Assembly: GCA_041660925.1 (NCBI GenBank)
Contig: JBAZVI010000001.1
Coordinates: 310,001 to 374,000, forward strand
DNA: 64,000 bases
Direction: 5' to 3'
Source of the DNA: Elusimicrobiota bacterium
GTDB taxonomy: Bacteria > Elusimicrobiota > Elusimicrobia > UBA1565
Made by a program: the position numbers and the translations under genes. Of this stretch, positions 46,046 through 54,443 are shown one piece after another. Position 1 is the first letter of the stretch, and each line of letters begins with the position of its first letter. A model generated the notes under the pieces. The model did no database searches and was not told the origin of the DNA. It worked only from the letters and a program-made list of their open reading frames with translations.

Positions 46046-46092
46046 TTGACTCAGGTCAAGGGAAAGCCCGATGCGGACTTATAAAGTAGAAT
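46046..46092 (+). promoter_or_regulatory. FNR/CRP-type palindrome and -10 region of nrfHA
   Basis: TTGAC-TCAG-GTCAA (46046-46059) is a perfect palindrome with the half-site spacing of FNR-family regulators (TTGAY-N4-RTCAA). Downstream are TATAAA (46080-46085) and TAGAAT (46087-46092). Using TATAAA, the palindrome is centred about 40 bp before the start of transcription, the normal place for a class II activator. Anaerobic or nitrogen-oxide induction of nrfHA is the natural reading. Confidence 0.65.
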
Positions 46093-46103
46093 CGCGAGGC
46101 GAG

Positions 46104-46550
46104 ATGATCTCCGAAAAGACGGCCTACGGCATCCTGGCGGCGGCGCTCGGCATAGGACTCGGCGTCGGGACCTATACCTTCGTCTACGCGAAGGGCTATT
46201 CCTACATCTCCAACGATCCGAAGGTCTGCGCCAACTGCCACATCATGAACAAGGAGTTCGACGGCTGGGTGAAGTCCACCCACCGCGCGGCCGCCGTCTG
46301 CAACGACTGTCACACCCCGCACGATCTCGTCGGCAAATACGAGACCAAGGGCCTCAACGGCTTCTGGCACTCCTTCTACTTCACCACCGGCGCGTACCCG
46401 GACAACATCCGGATCAAGGGCCGCAACCGCGCCATCGCCCAGGCCAACTGTCGACGCTGCCACGAGGACGTCGTCCACGCCGTCGACGGCCGCTATCCCG
46501 AAGCGCAGCAGCTCGACTGCCTGCGCTGCCACTCCGAGGTGGGACACTGA
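46104..46550 (+). CDS. nrfH: Cytochrome c nitrite reductase small subunit (NrfH)
   Basis: A 148-aa NapC/NirT-family membrane tetrahaem protein. A single N-terminal helix (about 7-29) is followed by four CxxCH motifs at 42-46, 66-70, 116-120 and 139-143. It takes electrons from the quinol pool and gives them to NrfA in the periplasm. The ATG at 46104 is chosen because the upstream in-frame ATG at 46071 would place the coding region over the promoter boxes. Its stop overlaps the nrfA start (TGATG). Confidence 0.93.
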   Translation: MISEKTAYGILAAALGIGLGVGTYTFVYAKGYSYISNDPKVCANCHIMNKEFDGWVKSTHRAAAVCNDCHTPHDLVGKYETKGLNGFWHSFYFTTGAYPDNIRIKGRNRAIAQANCRRCHEDVVHAVDGRYPEAQQLDCLRCHSEVGH

Positions 46551-47953
46551 TGGACTTCAACAGGATCAAGGACCGCGTGAAGGCCGCCCTGTGGGTCGCC
46601 GTCGCCGCCGCCGCCGGCGCCGCCGCCGTGACCGCCCTGCTCGTCAACATCTTCGAGCGCAAGCAGGAGGCGCGCAACCCCTTCTTCCGGGTCGTCGAGC
46701 TCGATGAGCAGACGCAGGATCCGTCCATCTGGGGCAAGGACTTCCCCTTCCAGTACGACGGCTACCTGCGGACTTCGCAGATGCGCTCCACCCGCTTCGG
46801 CGGCAGCGAGGCGATCCCGCACGCCCCGACCTCCGAGGACCCCCGCAAGGCCGTCTCCCGCTCCAAGATCGAGGCGGATATCCGGCTCAAGACGCTCTGG
46901 GCCGGCTACTCCTTCGCGAAGGACTTCCGCGAGCGCCGCGGCCATGCGTACATGCTCGAGGACCAGATGTACACGGGGCGGCAGAAAGCGGATCCGCCGG
47001 CACACTGCATCAACTGCCACGCCTCCATCGTCGTCCCCTTCCGCAAGCTCGGGAACGGCGACCTCCGCAAGGGCTTCGAGCGGCTCGACGGGAAGCACTA
47101 CGCCGAGGCGCGCGCGCTCGTGCAGCATCCCATCGCCTGCATCGACTGCCATGACCCGAAGACCATGGCCCTGCGCGTCACGCGCCCGGCCTTCCTCGAG
47201 GGGCTCAAGGCCTACAAGGCCTCCCTCGGAGTGAAGGGCTACGACCCCAACACGATGGCGACCCGCCAGGAGATGCGGACCTTCGTCTGCGGCCAGTGCC
47301 ACGTCAACTATTACTTCCACGGCCCGGAGAAGCGCCTGGCCTACCCGTGGTCGAAGGGCCTGAGCGCGGAGGACGCGCTCGCCCACCTCGACGCCGACCG
47401 GGCGAAAGACTGGGTGCACGCCGACACCGGCGCCAACGCCCTCAAGGCGCGCCACCCCGAGTTCGAGCTGTGGAGCCAGGGCGTCCACGCCCGCGCCGGC
47501 GTGGCCTGCGCCGACTGCCACATGCCCTACAAGCGCGAGGGCGCGATGAAGGTCAGCGACCACCATGTGCAGAGTCCTCTGCTCAACATCAACCGCGCCT
47601 GCCAGACCTGCCACAAGTTCTCCGAAGCGGAGCTCAAGGCCCGCGTGGACGCCATCCAGGTCAAGAACGAGGGTCTGCGCTCGGAGGCCCTCGACGCCGT
47701 CGTCGCCCTCATCGGCGACCTGAAGAAGGCGAAGGCGCAGGGCCGCAAGGACCCCGGGATGCGCGCCGCGCTCGACCTCCAGCGCAAGGCCGGTTTCCTC
47801 GTGGACTTCGTCTCCGCCGAGAACTCCTCGGGCTTCCACGCTCCGCAGGAGGCCGCCCGCCTCCTCGGCCGCGCGATGGACCTGGCCCGCCAGGGGCAGA
47901 TCGCCCTGCGCGACGCGTCCTTCATGCCCACGGAACCGGTGACCGGCCCTTGA
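46550..47953 (+). CDS. nrfA: Cytochrome c nitrite reductase, CxxCH-type active-site haem (NrfA)
   Basis: A 467-aa pentahaem enzyme reducing nitrite to ammonium. An N-terminal helix anchors or exports it. Haem motifs: CINCH (153-157), CIDCH (197-201), CGQCH (247-251), CADCH (320-324) and CQTCH (351-355). The first, which binds the catalytic haem, is CxxCK in classical NrfA but CxxCH here. Active-site residues are otherwise visible: R in ERRGHAYMLEDQ (about 129), Y in CHVNYYFHG (about 254) and H in SDHHVQSPLLN (about 335). It follows nrfH by TGATG coupling. Confidence 0.93.
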   Translation: MDFNRIKDRVKAALWVAVAAAAGAAAVTALLVNIFERKQEARNPFFRVVELDEQTQDPSIWGKDFPFQYDGYLRTSQMRSTRFGGSEAIPHAPTSEDPRKAVSRSKIEADIRLKTLWAGYSFAKDFRERRGHAYMLEDQMYTGRQKADPPAHCINCHASIVVPFRKLGNGDLRKGFERLDGKHYAEARALVQHPIACIDCHDPKTMALRVTRPAFLEGLKAYKASLGVKGYDPNTMATRQEMRTFVCGQCHVNYYFHGPEKRLAYPWSKGLSAEDALAHLDADRAKDWVHADTGANALKARHPEFELWSQGVHARAGVACADCHMPYKREGAMKVSDHHVQSPLLNINRACQTCHKFSEAELKARVDAIQVKNEGLRSEALDAVVALIGDLKKAKAQGRKDPGMRAALDLQRKAGFLVDFVSAENSSGFHAPQEAARLLGRAMDLARQGQIALRDASFMPTEPVTGP

Positions 47954-48591
47954 GCCTGGGCATCCTCTTCGAGGACGCCCGCCTCCTCGCCGTCGACAAG
48001 CCGGCGGGGACCGTCGTCGTGCCCGGCCGCGGAGAGGTCGGGGAGCCGCTCTGCGCGCTCGCGCAGGCGCACGCCGGCGCGAAGGTCTTCGTCGTGCACC
48101 GCATCGACCGGGAGTCGAGCGGTCTCGTCCTCTTCGCCAAGGACGCCGAGGCCCACCGGGAGCTCTGCGGGCAGTTCGCACGGCGCGAGGTCCGCAAGCT
48201 CTACCGCGCCCTCGCTCTCGGGGGGGTCGCCGCGGACGGCGAGATCCGGGAGCCGCTCAAGGAGTTCGGCTCCGGCCGCATCGGCGTCTCCCCCGCGGGG
48301 AAGGCCGCGCACACGGTCTTCCGCGTGGTGAAGAGGCTGCGCGGCGCGACCCTGCTCGAGGTGGAGCCGCATACCGGAAGGCGCCATCAGATCCGCGCCC
48401 ACCTCTTCCACCTCGGGCACCCCCTGCTCGGGGACCCGCTCTACGGGAAGGAGCGGCCGGTGGGCGGCGCGCCGCGCCTCATGCTGCACGCCTTCAAGCT
48501 GGAGTTCTCCCACCCGGACGGACGGCGCCTGCGCCTCGACTGCCCGCCGGGCGCCGACTTCGAGGCGGTCCTCGCCTCCTTCGCCGTCTGA
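47950..48591 (+). CDS. RluA-family pseudouridine synthase
   Basis: A 213-aa enzyme isomerising uridine in rRNA or tRNA. Motifs: LFEDARLLAVDKPAGTVVVPG (about 6-26), VVHRIDRESSGLVLFAKD with the catalytic aspartate (about 49-66), RKLYRAL (about 83) and EPHTGRRHQIRAHL (about 138-151). No S4 domain is present. The TTG start at 47950 overlaps the nrfA stop (TTGA); no other start fits. Co-transcription with nrfHA is odd for a housekeeping enzyme. It abuts the convergent methyltransferase gene with no gap. Confidence 0.88.
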   Translation: MSLGILFEDARLLAVDKPAGTVVVPGRGEVGEPLCALAQAHAGAKVFVVHRIDRESSGLVLFAKDAEAHRELCGQFARREVRKLYRALALGGVAADGEIREPLKEFGSGRIGVSPAGKAAHTVFRVVKRLRGATLLEVEPHTGRRHQIRAHLFHLGHPLLGDPLYGKERPVGGAPRLMLHAFKLEFSHPDGRRLRLDCPPGADFEAVLASFAV

Positions 48592-49371
48592 TTACTTCTT
48601 CGTGCCGGAACAGCGCCAGCTGACCCCTTTGTAGGGGGAGACGTGCACGTCCGCGAACTCCCCGGACGAGAACCAGCGCTCGACCTGCTCCCGGGGGATG
48701 AAGAAGGTCTGGGGGGCGATGAGCTTGTCGAAGGCGTTCTGCACGTTCTTGCGCAGGGGCAGGATGCGGAAGTTCCCGAAGTATTCGTAGTAGGGCAGAA
48801 AGCGCAGCGGAAGCAGATAGACGGTCCATACGACGGGATAGAGCAGCAGGGTCAGGACCCAGGCCAGCGCGACGAGCACGCCGGCCGGCAGCCGCAGCAG
48901 CACCCAGCGCTTGAGCGTCTCGAGCGGGACCCGGTTGAGCCAGTTGCCCTCGCGCGAGTAGCACCAGACGATGAGCCGGCCGCCGGCCTTCGTCAGGGTC
49001 TTGAGGTTGGCGAAAGTGCGGTCCGGGTCGTCGGTGTGGTGGATGACCCCGATGCAGTAGACGACGTCGAAGGGCTCCGGGAAGGAGACGCGCGCCAGGT
49101 CCCCCTGCACGACCCGGCAGTTGGGCAGGTCGGCGGTCTCGGAGCGCGCGATCTCGGGGGTGTTGAGGTCGACGCCCACGACCTCGCGCGCGTACGGGGC
49201 GGTCATCCGCATGTGGTGCCCGTGCCCCGCGCCCGCGTCGAGCACCCGCTTCCCGCGCAGGTCCTCGAGCGTGTTGGGGAAGAGCCACTCCTTGAACAGG
49301 AAGAGCGAGTCGTCCTTGAAGCGCGACCACTGCTCGACCCAGCCCGGGTGCAGCTCCTGTCCCGCGTTCAT
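48592..49371 (-). CDS. Class I SAM-dependent methyltransferase with membrane-associated C-terminus
   Basis: A 259-aa protein. SAM site VLDAGAGHGHHMRMTAPYA (about 43-61) with VVGVDLN and post-I GDLARVSFPEPFDVVYCIGVIHHTDD (about 90-115), the UbiE/MenG-like pattern. A hydrophobic segment (about 160-195) follows. The substrate is probably a lipid-linked sugar or other membrane metabolite, judged by neighbouring GT-C and GT2 genes. The ATG at 49371 overlaps the upstream stop as ATGA. Confidence 0.82.
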   Translation of the reverse strand: MNAGQELHPGWVEQWSRFKDDSLFLFKEWLFPNTLEDLRGKRVLDAGAGHGHHMRMTAPYAREVVGVDLNTPEIARSETADLPNCRVVQGDLARVSFPEPFDVVYCIGVIHHTDDPDRTFANLKTLTKAGGRLIVWCYSREGNWLNRVPLETLKRWVLLRLPAGVLVALAWVLTLLLYPVVWTVYLLPLRFLPYYEYFGNFRILPLRKNVQNAFDKLIAPQTFFIPREQVERWFSSGEFADVHVSPYKGVSWRCSGTKK

Positions 49372-50648
49372 CGCGACTCGCTCCCGGCGCGCGCGCGGCC
49401 GAAGGCGTCGCGCAGGAGCAGGGCGAGCGCCGTCCACTGCAGGATCTCGGTGTGGAAGACGTAGCGGTGCAGGACCGGCTGGAGCCCCCCGACGAGGAGA
49501 TGGTTGCAGAGGTTGGCAAGGGTCACGAGCGCGATCCAGGCGCAGAGCGCGTCCCCTTCGAGTGCGCGGCGACCCGCAAGGACGAGGACCGCGAGGAGGA
49601 GCAGCGCGGCGTAGACCGGCAGGCGCGCTCCGACGGCGGCCGCGCTCAGTCGCAGCTGGCGGAGCCAGCCCGCGCGGAGCAGGCCCCGGCCGGTCTCGCC
49701 GAGCAGGCGGTCGGCCTCGACGAGGCGCTCGTTCTCGGGCAGATGGGCGAAGGGCCGCTGGAAGAGAGGCATGACGACTCCCCAGTAGATGAGGTTGTAG
49801 TTCTGCTCGAAGTAGGAGGCGAGCGAGGCGTTGGCGGCCCCGCGAACGCTCGCTCCGAGCCGGCGGGCGGCCACCTGCTCGCGCGCCTCCCGGACGAGGA
49901 CCTCCGCCTGGGCCGGAAGGGCCGCCGCGGGCGGGGCGCCCTCGTCCATGTAGAGAGAGTCGGTCACGAGGTAGGCGCCCAGGAGGCTCGGCGCGGCGCT
50001 CACGCGGTGGCGCGCGGCGTGGTAGAGGCGTCCGCTGAGGTCGCCGGCGAGAAAGAGGGCCAGCGCGAAGAGCGGGAGGACGACCCGGCGGCGCGCGTCG
50101 GCGCCGCGCAGGGAGAGGAGGACGTAGGCCGCGACCACGGGGACGAGGAAGAGGAACTGCGGGCGCAGCAGGGGCAGGAAGGCGGCGAGCGCGATGAAGC
50201 CGCGCTCGTCGCGCGCCGAGCCGCCCGCCAGCGCGCGCAGCAGCAGCGCGGCGACGCAGAGGACGCCCGCGTAGGAGAAGGCCTCCGTGAGCACCGCGCA
50301 CCCGACGCTCCCCGTCAGAACCGGAAGCGGCAGCAGGGGGCTCGCGAGGACGAGATGGAGGACGAGGCTCGAGGGCGCCCCGAGGCTCAGGCGGCGGCGC
50401 AGCTCGAGGGTGAGCCACGCGCAGGCGGCGAGCACGGCGGCGGTCTGGAGAAGGCAGAGCGCCTGCAGCCCGTGCGCATGCGAGAGGGTCCGCAGAAGTC
50501 CGAGCAGGAGCGGATACGCCGGAGGGCGGAGGAGCGAGCCGTCGAGATAGGAGGCCGAGTCGGGGAAGAAGCGGGGGCCGCGCAGGAGGGCGAGCAGGAG
50601 CGCGGCGTCGAGCACGGCGAGCAGGACCCGGAAGGGCTTCTCACGCAT
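49368..50648 (-). CDS. Polytopic membrane protein, GT-C glycosyltransferase-like
   Basis: A 426-aa protein with about 10-11 hydrophobic helices. The first loop holds RFFPDSASYLDGSLLRPPAYPLL (about 26-48), the acidic-loop arrangement typical of GT-C enzymes that use lipid-phosphate sugars. A periplasmic stretch (about 205-300) separates two helix groups. No exact family was recognised. It is coupled to the radical SAM gene before it (8-nt overlap) and to the methyltransferase after it. Confidence 0.55.
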   Translation of the reverse strand: MREKPFRVLLAVLDAALLLALLRGPRFFPDSASYLDGSLLRPPAYPLLLGLLRTLSHAHGLQALCLLQTAAVLAACAWLTLELRRRLSLGAPSSLVLHLVLASPLLPLPVLTGSVGCAVLTEAFSYAGVLCVAALLLRALAGGSARDERGFIALAAFLPLLRPQFLFLVPVVAAYVLLSLRGADARRRVVLPLFALALFLAGDLSGRLYHAARHRVSAAPSLLGAYLVTDSLYMDEGAPPAAALPAQAEVLVREAREQVAARRLGASVRGAANASLASYFEQNYNLIYWGVVMPLFQRPFAHLPENERLVEADRLLGETGRGLLRAGWLRQLRLSAAAVGARLPVYAALLLLAVLVLAGRRALEGDALCAWIALVTLANLCNHLLVGGLQPVLHRYVFHTEILQWTALALLLRDAFGRARAGSESR

Positions 50649-52176
50649 CGGAGCCTCCGCAGAGCTCCCCGTCGCCTCCCCGCAGCATGCCCATGAAGCC
50701 TCGGAGACCGAGCCAGAACTTCCGCGGATGCTGGCGCAGCAGGACGAGCTCCTTGAGGTTGCGCGCGAGGACGACGGGGTTCGAATAGAAATCGAGGTAG
50801 GCGCGGCGATAGACCGCGCGCATCCGCTCGCGGCCGATGCGCGGGTTCACATAGACCGGGCGGGCGTAGTCCCAGGCGTTGTAGTCGGCCCAGCGGGCGT
50901 CGGCGCGCAGGCCCCCGTCCGCGCGGCAGAGCTCCCAGAGCTCGGTCTTCGGGAAGGGGACGGGGAGGTAGAAGAGCGCCATCTGATTCCCCTGCGCACG
51001 CGCGAAGCGGACGGTGTTCAGCGCGTCCTCCTCGGTCTCGCCGGGCAGGCAGAGGATGTAGCAGGTGTAGACGTAGAGTCCGAGCGCGAGCGCCCCCGCG
51101 ACGGCCTCCGCGTTCTGCTCCACCGTCGTCCCCTTGCGGATGAGGTCGAGGGACTTCTGGTTGGCCGACTCGATGCCGAAGACGATCTCCCAGCAGCCGG
51201 CGTCCTTCATCGCGCGCATCGTCTCGCGGTCGACGGTGTCGGCGCGGCTGTTGCAGGCCCAGGGCAGGTCGAGACCGGAGCGCCGGTACTCGGCGCAGAA
51301 GTCCAGGAGCCAGCGCTTGTTGATGGTGAAGGTGGAGTCCATGAACATCAGACCGCGGGCGCCGTAGCGCTCTTTGAGGATGCGGATCTCCGAGAGGATG
51401 CGCGACACCGGCTTGAAGCGCACCTTGCGCCCCATGACGTCGCAGGCGTTGCAGAAGGCGCAGCGGTAGGGGCAGCCCCGCGTCGCGAGCACCGAGTAGG
51501 ATGGGAAGGTCTTGGCGAAGGTGATCTGGGCGACGTACTTGTCCATCGGAAAGCGCTCGTAGGCGGGAAGGGGGATGTCCTCGGCCTTGAGCATGTCGTC
51601 GGGCGCCGGCGGATTGAATCGGATCTCCCCGCCCTCGCGCCAGCCCAAGCCGGGGATCCCCGGGAAACGGGAGGGGTCGGCGCGCAGGACGTTCTCCTCT
51701 CGCGCCGTCCCTGCGCCGCTCTGGCCCGGCGCAGGGGCGCCCGCCTCGAGCGCTTCGAGCAGCCGGAGGAAGGGCTTCTCCCCCTCCCCGGCGACGAGGA
51801 AGTCGATCTCCGGGCAGGCCGCGAGGGTCTCGCGCGGCAGCAGCGTGCCGTGGATGCCCCCGAGCACGGTGACGGCCTTCGGCGAGACGCGCTTGACCGC
51901 ACGGAAGGTGTCGAACGCGTAGTCGATCTGGTTCGTCGTCGAGCCGACCCCGACGAGGTCGTAGGCGCCCTCGCGCAGGAAGGCCGCATAGCCCTCCGCG
52001 TCGAGCCCCTCGATGCTCGGCTCGAGGTAGCGGGGGTCCCAGCCCCGAGGGGCGATGTAGGAGCAGATGGACGCGAGGCCCACGGGGAAGGTGTTGTTGC
52101 CGGCTCCCGCCGCGAAGCGGCCGTAGCTGACCGCACGGGGGACGAGGGGCTCCTGGAAGAGGATCTTCAGCGCCAT
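50641..52176 (-). CDS. B12-binding-domain radical SAM protein
   Basis: A 511-aa protein. Cobalamin-binding-like N-terminal domain (about 1-140) with FPVGLASICSYI, LVGVGSTTNQ, VLGGIHGTLLP and FLVAGEGE. Radical SAM domain from about 210 with CPYRCAFCNAC (about 238), MFMDSTFTINKRW, VFGIESANQ and ILCLPGETEED. The substrate is unknown, but the adjoining genes suggest lipid or glycolipid modification. A palindromic element (residues 147-166) lies exactly in the linker between the two domains. Confidence 0.85.
   Translation of the reverse strand: MALKILFQEPLVPRAVSYGRFAAGAGNNTFPVGLASICSYIAPRGWDPRYLEPSIEGLDAEGYAAFLREGAYDLVGVGSTTNQIDYAFDTFRAVKRVSPKAVTVLGGIHGTLLPRETLAACPEIDFLVAGEGEKPFLRLLEALEAGAPAPGQSGAGTAREENVLRADPSRFPGIPGLGWREGGEIRFNPPAPDDMLKAEDIPLPAYERFPMDKYVAQITFAKTFPSYSVLATRGCPYRCAFCNACDVMGRKVRFKPVSRILSEIRILKERYGARGLMFMDSTFTINKRWLLDFCAEYRRSGLDLPWACNSRADTVDRETMRAMKDAGCWEIVFGIESANQKSLDLIRKGTTVEQNAEAVAGALALGLYVYTCYILCLPGETEEDALNTVRFARAQGNQMALFYLPVPFPKTELWELCRADGGLRADARWADYNAWDYARPVYVNPRIGRERMRAVYRRAYLDFYSNPVVLARNLKELVLLRQHPRKFWLGLRGFMGMLRGGDGELCGGSDA
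51679..51738 (-). repeat. In-frame palindromic element, copy 7
   Basis: Arms GTCCCTGCGCC (51707-51717) and GGCGCAGGGGC (51728-51738), 10 of 11 complementary, and a 10-nt loop identical to that of copy 4. The tail is ACGGCGCGAGAGGAGAACG. It encodes APAPGQSGAGTAREENVLRA between the two domains of the radical SAM protein. Confidence 0.85.
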
Positions 52177-52201
52177 GCCGGAGGGCGGGGCGGCGCGGCC
52201 C

Positions 52202-53104
52202 TCACGGCAGCAGGCTGGGCCGGGTGCGCCCGAAGCGCAGCGAATCGAGGATGCAGCCGCAGAGGAACACGCCGAGCTTCGCGAAGGCGCAGAACATCAG
52301 GAGCGCAAGGTCCGCGAGGTTCGGGAACATGAGAAACCGGAGGAGGAAGAAGAGGCCGAAGAGTCCCGGGACGACGCAGAGGAAGACGGCGAACTTGAGC
52401 GGGTTGTAATAGAGGATGACCTGGGTCATGATCTGCAGCGTGCGCGGGATGTCGCGCAGCCCCCGGACCTTGGAGCGGCCCTTGCGCGCGACGTAGTCGA
52501 CGGGCACGAAGCGGACGAAGCGCCCGCCCTGCAGGAACGAGAGGGTCATCGTCGTGGAGAGCGAGTAGCCGTAGCAGAGGACCGGCATCGAACGGTCGAG
52601 CGCCTCGCGCCGGATGAGGCGCAGGCCGCTGTTCGCGTCGGGGACGCTCTCGCCGGCGACGAAGGAGGCCAGGCGCAGGTACACCCAGCGCATGAACGCG
52701 CGCAGCGGGCTCCCCCAGAAGAGCGAGCCCTGCCGGGCCCCGATCACCATGTCGAAGCCGGGGGCGGCCGCCAGAAGTCGGGCGGCGTCCGCGGGCGGAT
52801 AGGAGCCGTCGGCGTCGATCATCAGCGCCCAGGGGAAGCGGGCGGCGGCGAAGCCGGTGAGCAGCGAGCGGCCGTAGCCGCGGTTGAGGGGATGGCGCAG
52901 CACCCGCGCGCCGGCGCCCTCGGCGGCCGCCGCGGTCCCGTCGGTGGAGCCGTCGTCGACGACGAGAAGTTCGAAATCGGAGTCCCGGCGCAGCCCGGCA
53001 CCCTCGAGCGCCGCGCGCAGGCCCTCGACGACCCCGGCGATGCCGGTCTCCTCGTTGTAGGCGGGGATGACGACGCTGACCTGGAGCTTCTCGTTCGTGC
53101 TCAT
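52202..53104 (-). CDS. Polyprenol-phosphate glycosyltransferase-like GT2 with two C-terminal helices
   Basis: A 300-aa protein like DPM1/GtrB. GT-A motifs: LQVSVVIPAYNEETGIAGVVEGL (about 6-28), LLVVDDGSTDGT (about 45-56), GYGRSLLTGFAAA (about 75) and ALMIDADGSYPP (about 92-103). Two hydrophobic segments close the protein (about 230-290). It probably charges a polyprenyl phosphate with a sugar for the neighbouring GT-C-like enzyme. The ATG at 53104 lies 6 nt after a TAGAAT box, so this is the likely start of the 53.1-48.6 kb operon. Confidence 0.85.
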   Translation of the reverse strand: MSTNEKLQVSVVIPAYNEETGIAGVVEGLRAALEGAGLRRDSDFELLVVDDGSTDGTAAAAEGAGARVLRHPLNRGYGRSLLTGFAAARFPWALMIDADGSYPPADAARLLAAAPGFDMVIGARQGSLFWGSPLRAFMRWVYLRLASFVAGESVPDANSGLRLIRREALDRSMPVLCYGYSLSTTMTLSFLQGGRFVRFVPVDYVARKGRSKVRGLRDIPRTLQIMTQVILYYNPLKFAVFLCVVPGLFGLFFLLRFLMFPNLADLALLMFCAFAKLGVFLCGCILDSLRFGRTRPSLLP

Positions 53105-53110
53105 AGACTC

Positions 53111-53116
53111 ATTCTA
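53111..53116 (-). promoter_or_regulatory. -10 element for leaderless GT2 gene
   Basis: TAGAAT on the minus strand with a 6-nt gap to the ATG at 53104. Confidence 0.5.
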
Positions 53117-53134
53117 CCCCATTTGGGACGGCCG

Positions 53135-54406
53135 TCAGCGCAGCTCCTTGAGGACCTTCTCGAAGTCGGCGGCCTTGGACGGGAAGCGGGCGCGGACGAC
53201 CTTGAGCTCGGACTCGAGGAGAGCGAGGGCCTCGGTCTTGCGTCCCAGGCCGGCGAGGACCCGCGCCTTCGATTCCGCGGCCGGGATGCGGTTGGCTCCG
53301 TAGCTCAGCGCGTAGCCCTTCTCGGCGAAAGGCAGGGCGCGCGCGTACTCCTTGCGCCCGAGGAGGTTCTTCCCGTAGCGGAAGGGATAGACGTAATCGG
53401 AGGGGTAGGCGGCGATGAGGCGGGGGTAGAGGTCGTCGAGCTCGGCGTCGCGCTTCGCGTTCTCGAGGAAGAAGCGCAGGTTGTCCTCGAGGTTGCGGTC
53501 GGAGCCGTAGCCCGCCTTATCGGCGTCGGCGCGCAGGAGCCCCGCGGCCCGCACGAACACCGCGGCGCCCTTCTCCTTGCCGCCGAGCTCCTCCTGGAGC
53601 GCGCTCATCATGTAGACCATGCTGCGCAGACCGGCGCAGCGGCGCGCGCGTTCGACGAAGACTCGGCGCTCGGCGATCGCGGCGAGCCGGGCGACGGCCT
53701 TCTCGAGCAAGGGCCGGCGCTTCGCCGCGTCGAGCCCCTCGGTCGCGTCGAACGCCTCCTCGGCGTCCGAAGCCAGGCGGCAGTCGTCCTCGACCGCGAG
53801 GAGCCCGTCGAAGGCCTTCGCGGCCTCCTCCGGCTTCTTCGCCTCCTTGGCGAGGGTCAGGTCCGTGCGCAGGGAGAAGCGCTGGAAGACGGGGTCCCTG
53901 GCCGCCGCGGTCTTGAGCAGGCGGTCGCGCTCGCCGCGCGCCTTCTCCGCCTCGCCGGCGTCCACGTAGGCCGTCAGGCGCGAGAGGTCCTCGGCGGGAG
54001 CCCCGCCCGCGATGCGCGAGAGGCGGGAGAGGAAGGCCGGAGCCTCCTCCTCGCCGACGATGCGCCCGAGCTCCCGGCCCTTCGCGTCGGCGACCACGAC
54101 GGTCGGGAGGAAGCGCACGCCGAAGCGCTCCTTGAGCGCGCGGCCCTCGGCGGTGTCCGCGTCCACGCGCAGGAGGACGAAGCCCTTCGAAGCGGCGGCG
54201 AACTCCGGCTTGGCGAACACGTTGCGGTCCATGTAGTAGCAGGCGTAGCACCAGACGGCCTGGAAGTCGACGAGGACCGGCCGCCCCGCCGCGGCGGCGG
54301 CCTTGCTCGCGGCGTCCCAATCCGGGAGCCAGGGCAGGCCTTCGCCGGCGGCCGAGGGGACGGCGAGGAGCAGGGAGAGGACGAGCGCGTGCAGGGGGGT
54401 TTTCAT
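53135..54406 (-). CDS. Periplasmic thioredoxin-fold protein with TPR-like helical C-terminus
   Basis: A 423-aa protein with signal peptide (1-20). Thioredoxin domain (about 25-135) with the redox motif WCYACYYMDRNVF (about 52-64) and the cis-proline in VRFLPTVVVAD (about 103). The rest is helical and TPR-like (about 145-420). The CYAC motif and the FQAVWCYACYYMD context resemble the C-terminal domain of DsbD-like proteins. It may transfer electrons to a periplasmic partner held by the helical part. A GGAGG site precedes the ATG. Confidence 0.8.
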   Translation of the reverse strand: MKTPLHALVLSLLLAVPSAAGEGLPWLPDWDAASKAAAAAGRPVLVDFQAVWCYACYYMDRNVFAKPEFAAASKGFVLLRVDADTAEGRALKERFGVRFLPTVVVADAKGRELGRIVGEEEAPAFLSRLSRIAGGAPAEDLSRLTAYVDAGEAEKARGERDRLLKTAAARDPVFQRFSLRTDLTLAKEAKKPEEAAKAFDGLLAVEDDCRLASDAEEAFDATEGLDAAKRRPLLEKAVARLAAIAERRVFVERARRCAGLRSMVYMMSALQEELGGKEKGAAVFVRAAGLLRADADKAGYGSDRNLEDNLRFFLENAKRDAELDDLYPRLIAAYPSDYVYPFRYGKNLLGRKEYARALPFAEKGYALSYGANRIPAAESKARVLAGLGRKTEALALLESELKVVRARFPSKAADFEKVLKELR

Positions 54407-54431
54407 CAGGACCTCCGGTGCCCTGATTATC

Positions 54432-54437
54432 TATAAT
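54432..54437 (+). promoter_or_regulatory. -10 element for leaderless plsC
   Basis: TATAAT ends 6 nt before the GTG at 54444, which argues that this GTG is the true start. The divergent thioredoxin-like gene begins 37 bp away. Confidence 0.55.
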
Positions 54438-54443
54438 TGCGGC

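Noticed and set aside
46071..46103. Earlier in-frame ATG for nrfH
   Set aside because: It would put the two -10-like boxes inside the coding region; the ATG at 46104 begins a normal NrfH N-terminus.
50190..50225. Possible eighth palindromic element (GGSARDERG in the GT-C-like protein)
   Set aside because: The peptide is only loosely similar, the nucleotide tail does not match and there are no complementary arms.
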